Assembly (NCBI GenBank): GCA_038230895.1
Contig: JBBRMJ010000001.1
Coordinates: 65,466-129,465 of the forward strand
DNA: 64,000 nucleotides
DNA from: JAJXTN01 sp038230895
Lineage (GTDB): Bacteria; Patescibacteriota; Saccharimonadia; Saccharimonadales; UBA4665
Direction of reading: 5' to 3'
How positions within the stretch are numbered: position 1 is the stretch's first letter; every line of letters begins with the position of its first letter. The notes under the pieces are model-generated. The model was not told the origin of the DNA and ran no database searches. It worked only from the letters and a program-made list of their open reading frames with translations. Below, in pieces: positions 9,539-18,051 of the stretch. The position numbers and the translations under genes were made by a program.

Positions 9539-9913
9539 CTAGTCAGTAACAGTTGTAGCTTGTTCTGGCGGCTTCTTAGCGGTTCGGATTTGCCGAGCTT
9601 CATACCTGGCCAGCCCACCGAAAGCTGCTCCACCCGCCAACCCAGCTAAGCAAAGAATGCCCCAACGCTGGGTTTCAGCACGATCTTTTGCAACCCAAGC
9701 ATCAAGACTGCTGGCTTGCGTGGCGTCGATGTTAATCTCGCGAGCGATCGTACTGGTGTCAGGCGGGTTCAGCTCGTAACTGATACCACCGTAGGCTCCA
9801 GCGGCGGCGGCTACCAAGAACGCGGCGGCGACAAGCTTAAGGTTGAGGATACTTTCGGCAGAAGGTTGGTGATCCACAAAAAGTGGATTTTCTAATCGTG
9901 ATTCTTGGCTCAT
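9539..9913 (-). CDS. small two-span membrane protein
   Basis: 124 residues with two hydrophobic segments (about 27-45, LVAAAFLVAAAAGAYGGIS, and about 85-102, LCLAGLAGGAAFGGLA). Both ends should be cytoplasmic, with an Arg/Lys-rich tail. No family recognised. It lies between mnmA and the envelope operon promoter, which overlaps its 3' side, so it is probably not part of that operon. Confidence 0.6.
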   Translation of the reverse strand: MSQESRLENPLFVDHQPSAESILNLKLVAAAFLVAAAAGAYGGISYELNPPDTSTIAREINIDATQASSLDAWVAKDRAETQRWGILCLAGLAGGAAFGGLARYEARQIRTAKKPPEQATTVTD

Positions 9914-9960
9914 AGTCGACGATTATAAAACTACATGCGGTACGTGTCAAATAAAATGGT

Positions 9961-11013
9961 CTAGTGGTTTGTCACGATTCCACCGCCTACAACCCTATCA
10001 CCGTCGTAGATGACGGCTGATTGGCCGGGAGTCAGGGCGCGAACCTCTTCACCGAGAGTCATTTGCAGGCCTTGCTTGGTCAATGCAAGTAGCGTGATGG
10101 GTACCAGTGCGGCTCTGTAGCGCACCCGAGCCTGATACTGCTTCGTGAGGTCGGGCTGACAGTTGATCCAGTGGACGTCGGTAATAGTGAACTGTTGGTG
10201 CCAGAGTTTGGTGTCTTGTAAATCGGTTGTGACTTGGACTTGGTTCTTGGCCATATCCTTGCCCGTCACATAGAATGGCAAGCCGCCTCCGACTTGCAAA
10301 CCATGGCGCTGACCGATGGTGTAGAATATGGCGCCATCATGTTCGCCAATCAGCTTGCCGTGTTGATCGATAATGTCGCCGTGGGGTTGCTCTCCCAGTT
10401 CGGCCAACAGGAAGTCTTTGATGCCGACTTTGCCAACGAAGCAAATGCCTTGGCTATCTGGCTTGTCAGCCGTGGCCAGGCCTAATTTCTTGGCCTCCGC
10501 CCGCACGACCGACTTCTTGAGCTCGCCGATGGGCATCAAGCTGTGCCGCAAGGCGTCCTCAGTCACCCGGTACAGGAAGTAGGACTGGTCCTTGCTGCCG
10601 TCCAGCCCGGTCAACAATTGGCCGTCCTTAATTCGTGCGTAGTGTCCGGTGGCGATCATATCAGCCCCGTCAGCCAAAGCGGTTTCGAGAAAAAGTTTAA
10701 ATTTAACTTCTTGATTACACATCACATCTGGGTTCGGTGTCCGCCCAGCTTGATACTCACCTACCATATAGTCAACAACTTTCTGGCGATATTCAGTCTC
10801 GAAATCGTAAAGCTTGAAGTCTATACCCAGCTGGACGGCCACTCTCTTGGCATCCTGGTAATCTTCTTTCCAGGGACAGGTGAAACCCGGCAGATCCTGG
10901 CTCCAGTTCTTCATATACACACCCGTGACTTCGTAGCCCTGCTGCTTGAGCAGAGCAGCGGTCAACGACGAATCAACGCCGCCAGACATACCGACATAGA
11001 CAATTTTTGACAT
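9961..11013 (-). CDS. mnmA: tRNA-specific 2-thiouridylase MnmA
   Basis: 350 residues, the usual family length. It adenylates and thiolates U34 of Glu, Gln and Lys tRNAs. The PP-loop SGGVDSS lies at residues 9-15. The two catalytic cysteines are in VMCNQEVKF (about 100) and QGICFVGK (about 200). The sulfur would come from the cysteine desulfurase at 23992-25134, the only such enzyme in the window; no TusA-like carriers are visible here. tRNA-Glu(UUC) at 61065 is an expected substrate. Confidence 0.95.
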   Translation of the reverse strand: MSKIVYVGMSGGVDSSLTAALLKQQGYEVTGVYMKNWSQDLPGFTCPWKEDYQDAKRVAVQLGIDFKLYDFETEYRQKVVDYMVGEYQAGRTPNPDVMCNQEVKFKLFLETALADGADMIATGHYARIKDGQLLTGLDGSKDQSYFLYRVTEDALRHSLMPIGELKKSVVRAEAKKLGLATADKPDSQGICFVGKVGIKDFLLAELGEQPHGDIIDQHGKLIGEHDGAIFYTIGQRHGLQVGGGLPFYVTGKDMAKNQVQVTTDLQDTKLWHQQFTITDVHWINCQPDLTKQYQARVRYRAALVPITLLALTKQGLQMTLGEEVRALTPGQSAVIYDGDRVVGGGIVTNH

Positions 11014-11049
11014 AACCTCCTTATTTTAGCAAATTCTCAGCTCCGACGC

Positions 11050-11982
11050 TTACTTCGGTTTCTTGGCATCTTCTCTGTCACGAGTATTTTCGAGACGCTT
11101 GCGAAGCGTGTACAGCTCGTGGCGACGCCCAACCCAGAAAGCTGCGAAGATCAGTGGCAGCATGGCCACAGCCGGCCACCAGAGTACTTTGACCTGAATG
11201 ACCGAGGTAGCACCACCATTCTTGGCATTATTCTGTCCAGCACCAGTGGCAACGGCGACTAGTTGCAGGAAGGCCGTACCACCGTTTTTGTCGGTCGCTT
11301 TGACTATGACTTTGTATATACCGGCGGACTTGTAGGTATGTTTTATGGTAAAGGTGCCCTGGTTCGACTGGCTAATGAGGTCTGTAGGCGTCCCATCGCC
11401 CCAATCAACACTGATGGCATACGGGCCAGTTCCGCCGCTTAATATCACCGGCCAATCAAGGACGGTCCCTGGTGGCGCACCACGCTCAGCAAAATTACTC
11501 GTCAGCTGGACATGCGTACCGAATTGCAGGAACTGCGCGTCATTAAACGTCACACGCACGACGTTTGAGTCTGGCCCTGCCTGGTCCAAAGCATCATACA
11601 CCCGGGCCACCAGGTCATTCTCGCCGCTGAACAGGTCAATCTGGATGGAATAGCTGCCATTGGCGCAATAGGTCGAGCCAACGAAGATATTATTAGCGAA
11701 AAGCTTTACCAACAACCCCGTTGGACAGAGGCCGCTGACCGTGATTGGCAAGGCTGTGAAGACGGCGCCATTGCCCGGCGTAACGATGGTCGCGCCGCGT
11801 GTTGGCGCAGCAGTTGAAATCTCACCCTGCAAACCAATTGATCCCGAGGACGTTTGATCTGGAAACTGAGGCCCCGCATGCACCGGACTGACCAGCCCAA
11901 CCAGCAAGCAGATAACGAGCACACCAACGGCAATCCCCCGCCCCATCCACCATCGAACCGTTTTCATCATATATATAAGCAT
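11050..11982 (-). CDS. surface protein with PKD domain, membrane-anchored
   Basis: 310 residues from ATG 11982, which has a GGGGGTGAG ribosome binding site. An N-terminal signal/anchor lies at about 15-35. A first beta domain (about 60-150) resembles bacterial Ig-like modules (ENDLVARVYDALDQAGPDSN). A PKD domain (about 165-245) has the typical WGDGTP and FTIKHTYKSAG patterns. A second span is near 272-292, followed by a basic cytoplasmic tail. It is probably displayed on the cell surface as part of the 11-17.6 kb cluster. Confidence 0.8.
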   Translation of the reverse strand: MLIYMMKTVRWWMGRGIAVGVLVICLLVGLVSPVHAGPQFPDQTSSGSIGLQGEISTAAPTRGATIVTPGNGAVFTALPITVSGLCPTGLLVKLFANNIFVGSTYCANGSYSIQIDLFSGENDLVARVYDALDQAGPDSNVVRVTFNDAQFLQFGTHVQLTSNFAERGAPPGTVLDWPVILSGGTGPYAISVDWGDGTPTDLISQSNQGTFTIKHTYKSAGIYKVIVKATDKNGGTAFLQLVAVATGAGQNNAKNGGATSVIQVKVLWWPAVAMLPLIFAAFWVGRRHELYTLRKRLENTRDREDAKKPK

Positions 11983-12058
11983 AACCGCTCACCCCCAAAC
12001 CACAAAGACCCCACGTTCTAATCTAGACATCTCTAGGATATACGACTGGCTTGAGCGA

Positions 12059-12167
12059 CCTCTGGCTGAGTGCAGTTTGGGATAAACCCCGAGCACCGCA
12101 GCGCAGCGTACTACAGGTACGTGAGCAGCGGAGCGCAGAGGTTTGCCCAAAATGTGCCAGCCAGAGG
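12059..12167. repeat. hairpin element copy 1 (shares motif with 44635-44759)
   Basis: A near-complete palindrome fills the gap between two surface-protein genes. The outer stem is 10 bp (CCTCTGGCTG with CAGCCAGAGG). It is followed by GTGCAGTTTG pairing with CAAAATGTGC, an inner AAACC/GGTTT stem, and a CGTAC-TACAG-GTACG tip. The same sequence blocks recur at 44635-44759 with different but still paired stem bases. No U-run follows on either strand, so it is not a simple terminator. Confidence 0.7.
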
Positions 12168-12174
12168 TAGCTGG

Positions 12175-13167
12175 CTAGCGACGGCTAGCGCGTCGCAGAA
12201 TGTGCTTATTATATTTCTTAATCAACCGTGGCAACCCAAAGATCAAGAAAACAATCAGCAGTACGATGAGAATGAAGATCAAAATAACAGAGAACGGTAT
12301 GACGTAGAAGGTAGTACTGGCACTGAGCAACTGACCACCACTGCCATAGCCGAAATTTCCCTCTAACTTATACTGGCCGAATGACGTAATACCAGTCAGG
12401 GTCACGCCAAACTTGCGAATACTATCAGGCAAGACATTGCCAGCCGGCGAGGTGTTATTGATCTCGTAGGTTCCGATGATTTTGCCACTGTGGTTCTTGA
12501 GTAAAATCTTGCCGAACGGTGCTTCCTGGATGTTACCTTTGTTCTGCAAACGAACCAATGCGGTTAGGTCCTTGGTCGTCGTGAAGAAACTGCTGGCCAC
12601 ATTGCTATGACGGACGTCAAAACTAGCGATACTGAGCTGCTCTTTGAGGTCACCAGGCACTTTGACTAAGATGAGTGAACCAACGCTGCCTGCGAGGCTG
12701 ACGTTTTGACCAGGGCTGATCGTCGTACTGGAAGGTGCGAAGCGAATAGCGCCGTAGTAGCCACCGCCTGCCGCACTCAGGGGGATGTTAATAGTGATAG
12801 GGATGGTTTTCTCTTGCCCCGGAGTCAAGGTGAAGTTACTGACCGGCCCGACATAGCGCTTCAGACTGTGACTGGCTGCAAACTGGGTTGGATCAAGAAT
12901 AATAGCCGGATCACCACTCTCATTCGGATTGGCCGTGAAGTCGTTCACCACAGTTTGCAGCGTTGCTGTCGACGACGTGATGTTGGTGACATTGATATTC
13001 ACAACCTGAGTCTTACCAGGTGAAATCGTCAGGTCAGTTCTGACCGGGGAGATTCTGAGGCCATTACCGCCAGTGGACGCTGCACTAGCAAACTGCGCAC
13101 CACTGATAAGCACCAGCACTGCCGATACGAGCGTGAGCAATGGGAGCCGAATTTTGGGCCGCATCAT
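12175..13167 (-). CDS. DUF916-like (WxL-binding type) secreted membrane protein
   Basis: 330 residues: signal peptide (about 1-28), exported beta-sandwich region, one C-terminal span (about 287-310, SVILIFILIVLLIVFLIFG) and a basic tail. The opening of the mature part (LRISPVRTDLTISPGKTQVV), a following region with VVNDFTANPNESGDP and a second sandwich ending in the span match the layout of DUF916/WxL-interacting proteins. Those anchor partner surface proteins to the wall in Gram-positive bacteria. Three secreted paralogues lie directly upstream in the same orientation. The assignment rests on pattern recognition and is moderate. Confidence 0.7.
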   Translation of the reverse strand: MMRPKIRLPLLTLVSAVLVLISGAQFASAASTGGNGLRISPVRTDLTISPGKTQVVNINVTNITSSTATLQTVVNDFTANPNESGDPAIILDPTQFAASHSLKRYVGPVSNFTLTPGQEKTIPITINIPLSAAGGGYYGAIRFAPSSTTISPGQNVSLAGSVGSLILVKVPGDLKEQLSIASFDVRHSNVASSFFTTTKDLTALVRLQNKGNIQEAPFGKILLKNHSGKIIGTYEINNTSPAGNVLPDSIRKFGVTLTGITSFGQYKLEGNFGYGSGGQLLSASTTFYVIPFSVILIFILIVLLIVFLIFGLPRLIKKYNKHILRRASRR

Positions 13168-13229
13168 CTATGTTTTTCCATCTCTTCCTATGCCACTAAT
13201 ACTAGCAAACCGCCCGCGCTTCAACAAGC

Positions 13230-14291
13230 TTAGAACTTCGCTAGACATATATACGTCATGGTGCTGACATAGATGCCCGGTGCTTGCCCGAGTGGCCGGT
13301 TGACGATGTAGCTCGCCGTGAACAGCCGTAGATCGTCAGGGACAGCGTTCGTGACCACAATATCACCAGTGACAAAGCGATAGAGATTGGCTTGGTTGTA
13401 TAAAGCCGTGGGAGCCGCCACACCGGGCCCGCTGGGCTCATTACCGACAGCCGGGGTGGTATTCGCCCGTAAATTGAAGCCGAATTGGGCAACACCAGGT
13501 CGCGAAACATCGGCCACGCCCAGAGCTGCGATGGCATTTATACCGCTTGCCAAGGTCGTACCCGCAACAGTCACGTTGTAACCCGACCCGGAATTGGTAG
13601 CGATCAACATCTGGGACGAGGCCCGACTGGCCTGCGTAGCCGGTAACTGGCCGAAGTCGATATAGTCACCGATGGCGTTGGCACAGTTGAGGCCAGTAAT
13701 AGTAATACCAGTACAAAAGATAAGGTAGGGCGGCACTTCGGCGGTAATGACGATGGTATTAAGAATGGCAATGGCGATACCACCATAATCACTGGCTGAT
13801 CCTGAGGCGTTGTTTGTGGCATAGGTTTGGACTCGAGCATAGTATGAGCCAGGGTTTGTGGGGTTAACTACCCCTGTAAAGTGATAACTTACGGGTCCAA
13901 TAGCAGCTCCTGCGACAGTACGGCTCAAGATGAGCTGATTGGCGGTCGTCGCAGGATCTATGATGAAACCAGTCTCACCGGCCTGATTAGCGAGTACGGC
14001 CGCGCTGACATCGAAGCCAATCGGTACCGTACAAGGGTCATTCGGTAGTGGGTCGTTGGAACAAAACTGGACCACAATCGAACCCAGTGGACCAGCGGTG
14101 GCGAGATCAAAGCTGAGCAAATAGTCAGCCGTGACACCGACATCGGCATTACTCAGCTGCAGTTTGCGGGTACCTAGTTGCGCTCCATAGGCCGAAGGGA
14201 TAATCAAACGACCCAAACTAATAGCCAGTACGACTAGCAAGCCTATCGCCAGCAGTCTGTCTCTAGGCGATAGGCGCGACGAGCGGCTCAT
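13230..14291 (-). CDS. secreted surface protein, paralogue A
   Basis: 353 residues with a signal peptide (about 12-36). It is a clear paralogue of the 14304-15605 product: shared blocks are QLGTRKLQLS, VVQFCSNDPLPNDPC, GSYYARVQTYA and DYGGIAIAILNTIVITA. Its C-terminal third matches that of the 15709 product (FGFNLRANT, ANLYRFVTGD, SYIVN). Conserved cysteine pairs suggest disulfides outside the cell. No named family recognised. The next gene starts 12 nt away, consistent with co-transcription. Confidence 0.75.
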   Translation of the reverse strand: MSRSSRLSPRDRLLAIGLLVVLAISLGRLIIPSAYGAQLGTRKLQLSNADVGVTADYLLSFDLATAGPLGSIVVQFCSNDPLPNDPCTVPIGFDVSAAVLANQAGETGFIIDPATTANQLILSRTVAGAAIGPVSYHFTGVVNPTNPGSYYARVQTYATNNASGSASDYGGIAIAILNTIVITAEVPPYLIFCTGITITGLNCANAIGDYIDFGQLPATQASRASSQMLIATNSGSGYNVTVAGTTLASGINAIAALGVADVSRPGVAQFGFNLRANTTPAVGNEPSGPGVAAPTALYNQANLYRFVTGDIVVTNAVPDDLRLFTASYIVNRPLGQAPGIYVSTMTYICLAKF

Positions 14292-14303
14292 TCATTCCCA
14301 GTC

Positions 14304-15605
14304 CTAGAATGTGCCAGTGGCAATCATGCTTAAGTTGGCGGTGTAAATACCGGCCGGGGTGGTCAAGGCTGAAGTAGCGGCGAAGATATACTGATTGTCG
14401 GCCCGGTAGACTGGGCTCGCAGTGCTAGCAACTGTACTACCATAGGTACTCGTGATGTTATTCCCTGCAGTGGTGTTATCCATTCCGTAGTATACCGGTG
14501 GTGCTAAGGCGGTGTGGGTCGTGTCATTGTAGTTCAGCGTGGGTGTTAGGCTACCAATCGTACCAATACCACCAGCACCAGTTGTACCAATACCACTCGT
14601 TGGGGTGTAGGTGTCAGCGTAAAGGCCGAAGCCAGCAGTTCCGGCAACGAGATTAGATGTTCCGGTAGCACCAGCATTTATGGCTGGGATGGCACAGGTG
14701 GTGCCACTGTCAGCACTCAAACCACCACAGGTTAGATTGCCATTGCGCATTTTGATGACTGCACCATTGGTGGCATTGGTCGATAATTGCGTCCATATAC
14801 TACCCGTATCCACCTGATTGGACGTCAATATCGGCGTCGGTGAGCCATGACCGAGCGTCAAGGCCGGCAAATTAGAGGCTACAGTCGGGTCACTACAGTC
14901 ATTGTTGGTGATCCAGGTCGCAGGATCAGCTTTAGTCACACAGAATGTCAACTGTTCCTGAACGCGAGCGGTGATAGTGATGACGTTGGTCGTGCTCATG
15001 GCGATGCCACCATAGTCGACAAAGTTACCAATGCTGGTGGCACTGGCGTAGGTACCCCAAGTCGTGTTGGTATAAGTGTACATACGAGCATAGAACGTGC
15101 CGACGGTGCTGGTGTTGGTGATAGCATTGAGCTCGAATTTCTGATTACTCGATGCCTGGATATCGTGTCCGCTGACGCCGTCATCGGCTAGTTTGACACG
15201 ACCGGCAGCGTTGGTTACGGTCCAGTTGTTCGCTGCAACACCCACTTGACCAGTGCTCGTCGTGTTCGTCAGCGTTGCGCCGACAGCAGTAAATGATGTC
15301 GGGGTCGTGCAAGTGTCGTTAATAATCGGGTCCTCGCTACAAAAGTCGATAACCATACTGGAGGTTTGGGCTGTGGCCGTGAATGCAACCCGATAGGTCA
15401 CATTGAGTCCACTACCGACGCCAGATGTAATTGAACCGCCGCTGGCCGTCGAATCGCTAATGGTAATACTGCGTGTTGATAGCTGAGCAGCTGCGGCCCG
15501 ACCTGGCTGTAACAGAGGTAGTCCAGCGAAGAACAGCAATGCTGCCATCATCGTATACAGGACTCTTCGTACTGCCCGAATGTTGTTCGTGAGCGGTGTA
15601 TTCAT
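14304..15605 (-). CDS. secreted surface protein, paralogue B
   Basis: 433 residues with a signal peptide (about 15-39) and a Thr/Ser/Asn-rich mature chain. It shares the block VIDFCSEDPIINDTC, the GTFYARMYTYT motif and DYGGIAMSTTN with paralogue A. The cysteine spacing is kept, but the C-terminal region is longer and more repetitive. It follows a possible promoter near 15640-15690 (TTGACT on the minus strand). Likely a structural or adhesive surface subunit; function not recognised. Confidence 0.75.
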   Translation of the reverse strand: MNTPLTNNIRAVRRVLYTMMAALLFFAGLPLLQPGRAAAAQLSTRSITISDSTASGGSITSGVGSGLNVTYRVAFTATAQTSSMVIDFCSEDPIINDTCTTPTSFTAVGATLTNTTSTGQVGVAANNWTVTNAAGRVKLADDGVSGHDIQASSNQKFELNAITNTSTVGTFYARMYTYTNTTWGTYASATSIGNFVDYGGIAMSTTNVITITARVQEQLTFCVTKADPATWITNNDCSDPTVASNLPALTLGHGSPTPILTSNQVDTGSIWTQLSTNATNGAVIKMRNGNLTCGGLSADSGTTCAIPAINAGATGTSNLVAGTAGFGLYADTYTPTSGIGTTGAGGIGTIGSLTPTLNYNDTTHTALAPPVYYGMDNTTAGNNITSTYGSTVASTASPVYRADNQYIFAATSALTTPAGIYTANLSMIATGTF

Positions 15606-15708
15606 TTTTACTGTAGTGGTTTTTGTTTAGACTCTACCCGGCAATATTATCACGCTTGTGATTAGTCAACAAGTATTTTTAGCCTGTATGGTTAAAGTTA
15701 TCCACAGC

Positions 15709-16548
15709 TTAGTATCGTCCAGTCGCGACGAGCACGTGATGGGTGACATAGGTTCCGCCCGGCGTGACGTTACTCACATTGAATATATATGAGACTGTGT
15801 AGCTGGTGGCACTCGTGCTGGCAGACGAGAACACTAAGGTATCACCCTTGAGGTATTTATAGAGGTTGGGGGTACTATAATCGGCTGAAACTTGTCCGAA
15901 ACTAAAGGTATTGTCAGGGTTGTAAGCGGGATTCGCGCCGAAACTTGTCGGTACTGTATTGGCAACCAAGTTAATCCCGAACTGTTCCGAACCAACGCTA
16001 GAGGCTGTCGGCGTGGTCAAGCCTTGCATGGTGTAGCTATTGTTGGTTGGCGGATCGGAGGCATTTATGACTGTGTAGCCGTGGGCGAGGTAGGCCTTCA
16101 CTGAGAACGTCGCGGTTGCGGTCTTGGTTGTCGTTGGTGTCAGTGTGCCCAGACTCACATTGGTATTGCTGACGTTAAACTCAATATAGGGCGTGCGATC
16201 GGTGTTAAAGCCACCTTGGGCTTGAAAATTAGCGCTACTGGTATTGCCGACCGTGACTTCACCCGCCGATTGTTTAGAACAAAAATTGGTCGAACAGGCG
16301 TTCAATTCTCCGCCGCTACCAAAGAAAACTTCGTTGAGTTGATAATTATTCGACGATGTCTGAGCCGCCAGAGCCATGGCCGGAGCCAACAGCAAGGCGA
16401 ACAGGGCGAATAAGCTACTTTTTATTGTTTGTTTCCAGCGTGTCACGATATATGTATCATGCTGCAAACAGGTCGAAAAAGCAACGCTGGGAGCAGATGG
16501 AATACCGGCTCTGGACCGGGAACGGGGAGCAGGGCGAGCTTCGACCAT
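15709..16548 (-). CDS. secreted surface protein, paralogue C
   Basis: Up to 279 residues from ATG 16548. A GTG at 16446 would give 245 residues beginning just before the signal peptide (SSLFALFALLLAPAMALAA), and I prefer that start because the first 34 residues look atypical. The C-terminal half is homologous to paralogue A (FGINLVANTVP, NLYKYLKGDTLV, VSYIFNVS). The N-terminal part has GGELNACSTNFCSKQ, possibly a disulfide loop. Confidence 0.7.
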   Translation of the reverse strand: MVEARPAPRSRSRAGIPSAPSVAFSTCLQHDTYIVTRWKQTIKSSLFALFALLLAPAMALAAQTSSNNYQLNEVFFGSGGELNACSTNFCSKQSAGEVTVGNTSSANFQAQGGFNTDRTPYIEFNVSNTNVSLGTLTPTTTKTATATFSVKAYLAHGYTVINASDPPTNNSYTMQGLTTPTASSVGSEQFGINLVANTVPTSFGANPAYNPDNTFSFGQVSADYSTPNLYKYLKGDTLVFSSASTSATSYTVSYIFNVSNVTPGGTYVTHHVLVATGRY

Positions 16549-16633
16549 CTGAATGCCTCATCGTCGGTTAGCTATCTCTGACGCCGAGTTTCTAGTATCA
16601 TAGTGGTACTAGGGTAAGCATAAGGTTTTAGAC

Positions 16634-17632
16634 ATGGATGAACCAAAGCCGGCTGCGCCGGATATCGACGCCGAGGTTAGTGCTGATTCGCTCGAGTCAC
16701 CTGATACTGCAACGACTGAGTTGACAAGCACCGACGCCACCAGTGGTAGTGTGGGGGACGGTAAATCTGAGTCGGGCAAGAAAGCGTCGGGTGGGCTGAA
16801 GCAGAAATTGCGCCAATTCAACCTCTACCTCCTGCTGTTTATCTTCATACTGATCATCGGTGGTCTCATTATTACGATAGCCTATTTCCAAAGCCAAAAA
16901 GCCTCCACCAGCAGCACTTTGAAAACGCAGAGCTTGACCCAACAAACACTCAAACAAGTGGCCAGCAGTGATGCCACGGTTGGCAATGCCCAGCAAGTCT
17001 TGAATGTCGAATCCAGCGCTGTCTTTGCCGGTAAGGTGCTGGTGCGGGAAGACCTAGAGGTGGCAGGCAACTTACAGATTGGCGGTACCGTCGCACTGAC
17101 CGATTTGACCGTTTCTGGCGCGACCGCTGTCGGACAGTTGTCCGTCAGCAAAGACCTAGCGCTGACCGGTAATGCCGCGATCCAAGGTTCAGCCACAATT
17201 GCAAAAAGCTTACAAGTTAATGGTGCCGGTACGTTTAGTGGCCCATTATCGGCGCCACAGATCACCACCCCAAGTCTGCAATTAAACGGCGACCTCGTGC
17301 TTACCCACCATATTTTAGCCGGCGGCGCCAGCCCGGGCCGCAGCAATGGACCGGCACTCGGCAGTGGCGGTACAGCGACGGTGGGCGGCTCTGACACCAG
17401 CGGATCAGTCACAATCAACACTGGTAGTAGCCCCGCAGCCGGTTGCTTTATAACGGTTAGCTTTACCAGCAATTTTGCTTCGACGCCACGGGTGATTGTC
17501 ACACCAGTCGGTTCAGCTGCGGGCAGTCTGGCCTACTACGTATCGCGTAATACCACCAGCTTCAGTATTTGTGACGCCACGGCACCGCCATCCGGCAGCT
17601 CCTTCGGCTTCGACTACTTCGTTGTCGACTAA
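16634..17632 (+). CDS. single-span surface stalk protein
   Basis: 332 residues. An acidic cytoplasmic N-terminus (about 1-55) is followed by one span (about 62-85, LYLLLFIFILIIGGLIITIAY). A repetitive region (about 130-235) of short beta-strand units (GNLQIGG, GNAAIQGS, LQLNGDLVL) resembles the stems of trimeric fibres. The last ~80 residues form a compact domain with two Cys. It faces the opposite way to its neighbours and converges on atpC. It is a plausible cell-surface fibre or adhesin; this is inferred from repeat style only. Confidence 0.7.
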   Translation: MDEPKPAAPDIDAEVSADSLESPDTATTELTSTDATSGSVGDGKSESGKKASGGLKQKLRQFNLYLLLFIFILIIGGLIITIAYFQSQKASTSSTLKTQSLTQQTLKQVASSDATVGNAQQVLNVESSAVFAGKVLVREDLEVAGNLQIGGTVALTDLTVSGATAVGQLSVSKDLALTGNAAIQGSATIAKSLQVNGAGTFSGPLSAPQITTPSLQLNGDLVLTHHILAGGASPGRSNGPALGSGGTATVGGSDTSGSVTINTGSSPAAGCFITVSFTSNFASTPRVIVTPVGSAAGSLAYYVSRNTTSFSICDATAPPSGSSFGFDYFVVD

Positions 17633-17664
17633 ATCCGGCTCACAATGACTAAATAACCCTCTCG

Positions 17665-18051
17665 CTATACGTCCAGGAAGACAATAACTTTATCGGCTTT
17701 GACGTGCATGATACCACCAGAGATCCGGATCTTCTGTTCGCCATTCTTGACGGTTCGCACCACCATTTCACAAGGGCTGAGCAATGAAATAAAATTATGG
17801 TGCCGGGGTAGGATGTCGAATGGACCAGTATCATTTTCGGCGCTCAAGCTAAAAGCCAGACCATCATAATACTCACGGAATGGTGAATAGACTTTCACCT
17901 CCATGTTGAGCGCACTTCCCTGCTTGGAGTCGCTAAAATCGGCGACTGCCTGCGCCTTCTCGGTTTCCTCTTTCGTTAGGGGCGCAGCAACATCACCGAG
18001 AACTTTTTTATCATCAACATTGGAGTCCATAATAGCGGCCTTAGACCACAA
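17665..18051 (-). CDS. atpC: ATP synthase epsilon subunit
   Basis: 128 residues. An N-terminal extension (about 1-40) precedes the epsilon beta-sandwich (VKVYSPFREYYDGLAFSLSA, GPFDILPRHHNFISLL, MHVKADKVIVFL). The C-terminal helical hairpin, which inhibits ATP hydrolysis in many bacteria, is absent because the protein ends at the last beta strand. Its start overlaps the end of atpD by 11 nt. It couples F1 rotation to the membrane rotor. Confidence 0.85.
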   Translation of the reverse strand: MWSKAAIMDSNVDDKKVLGDVAAPLTKEETEKAQAVADFSDSKQGSALNMEVKVYSPFREYYDGLAFSLSAENDTGPFDILPRHHNFISLLSPCEMVVRTVKNGEQKIRISGGIMHVKADKVIVFLDV

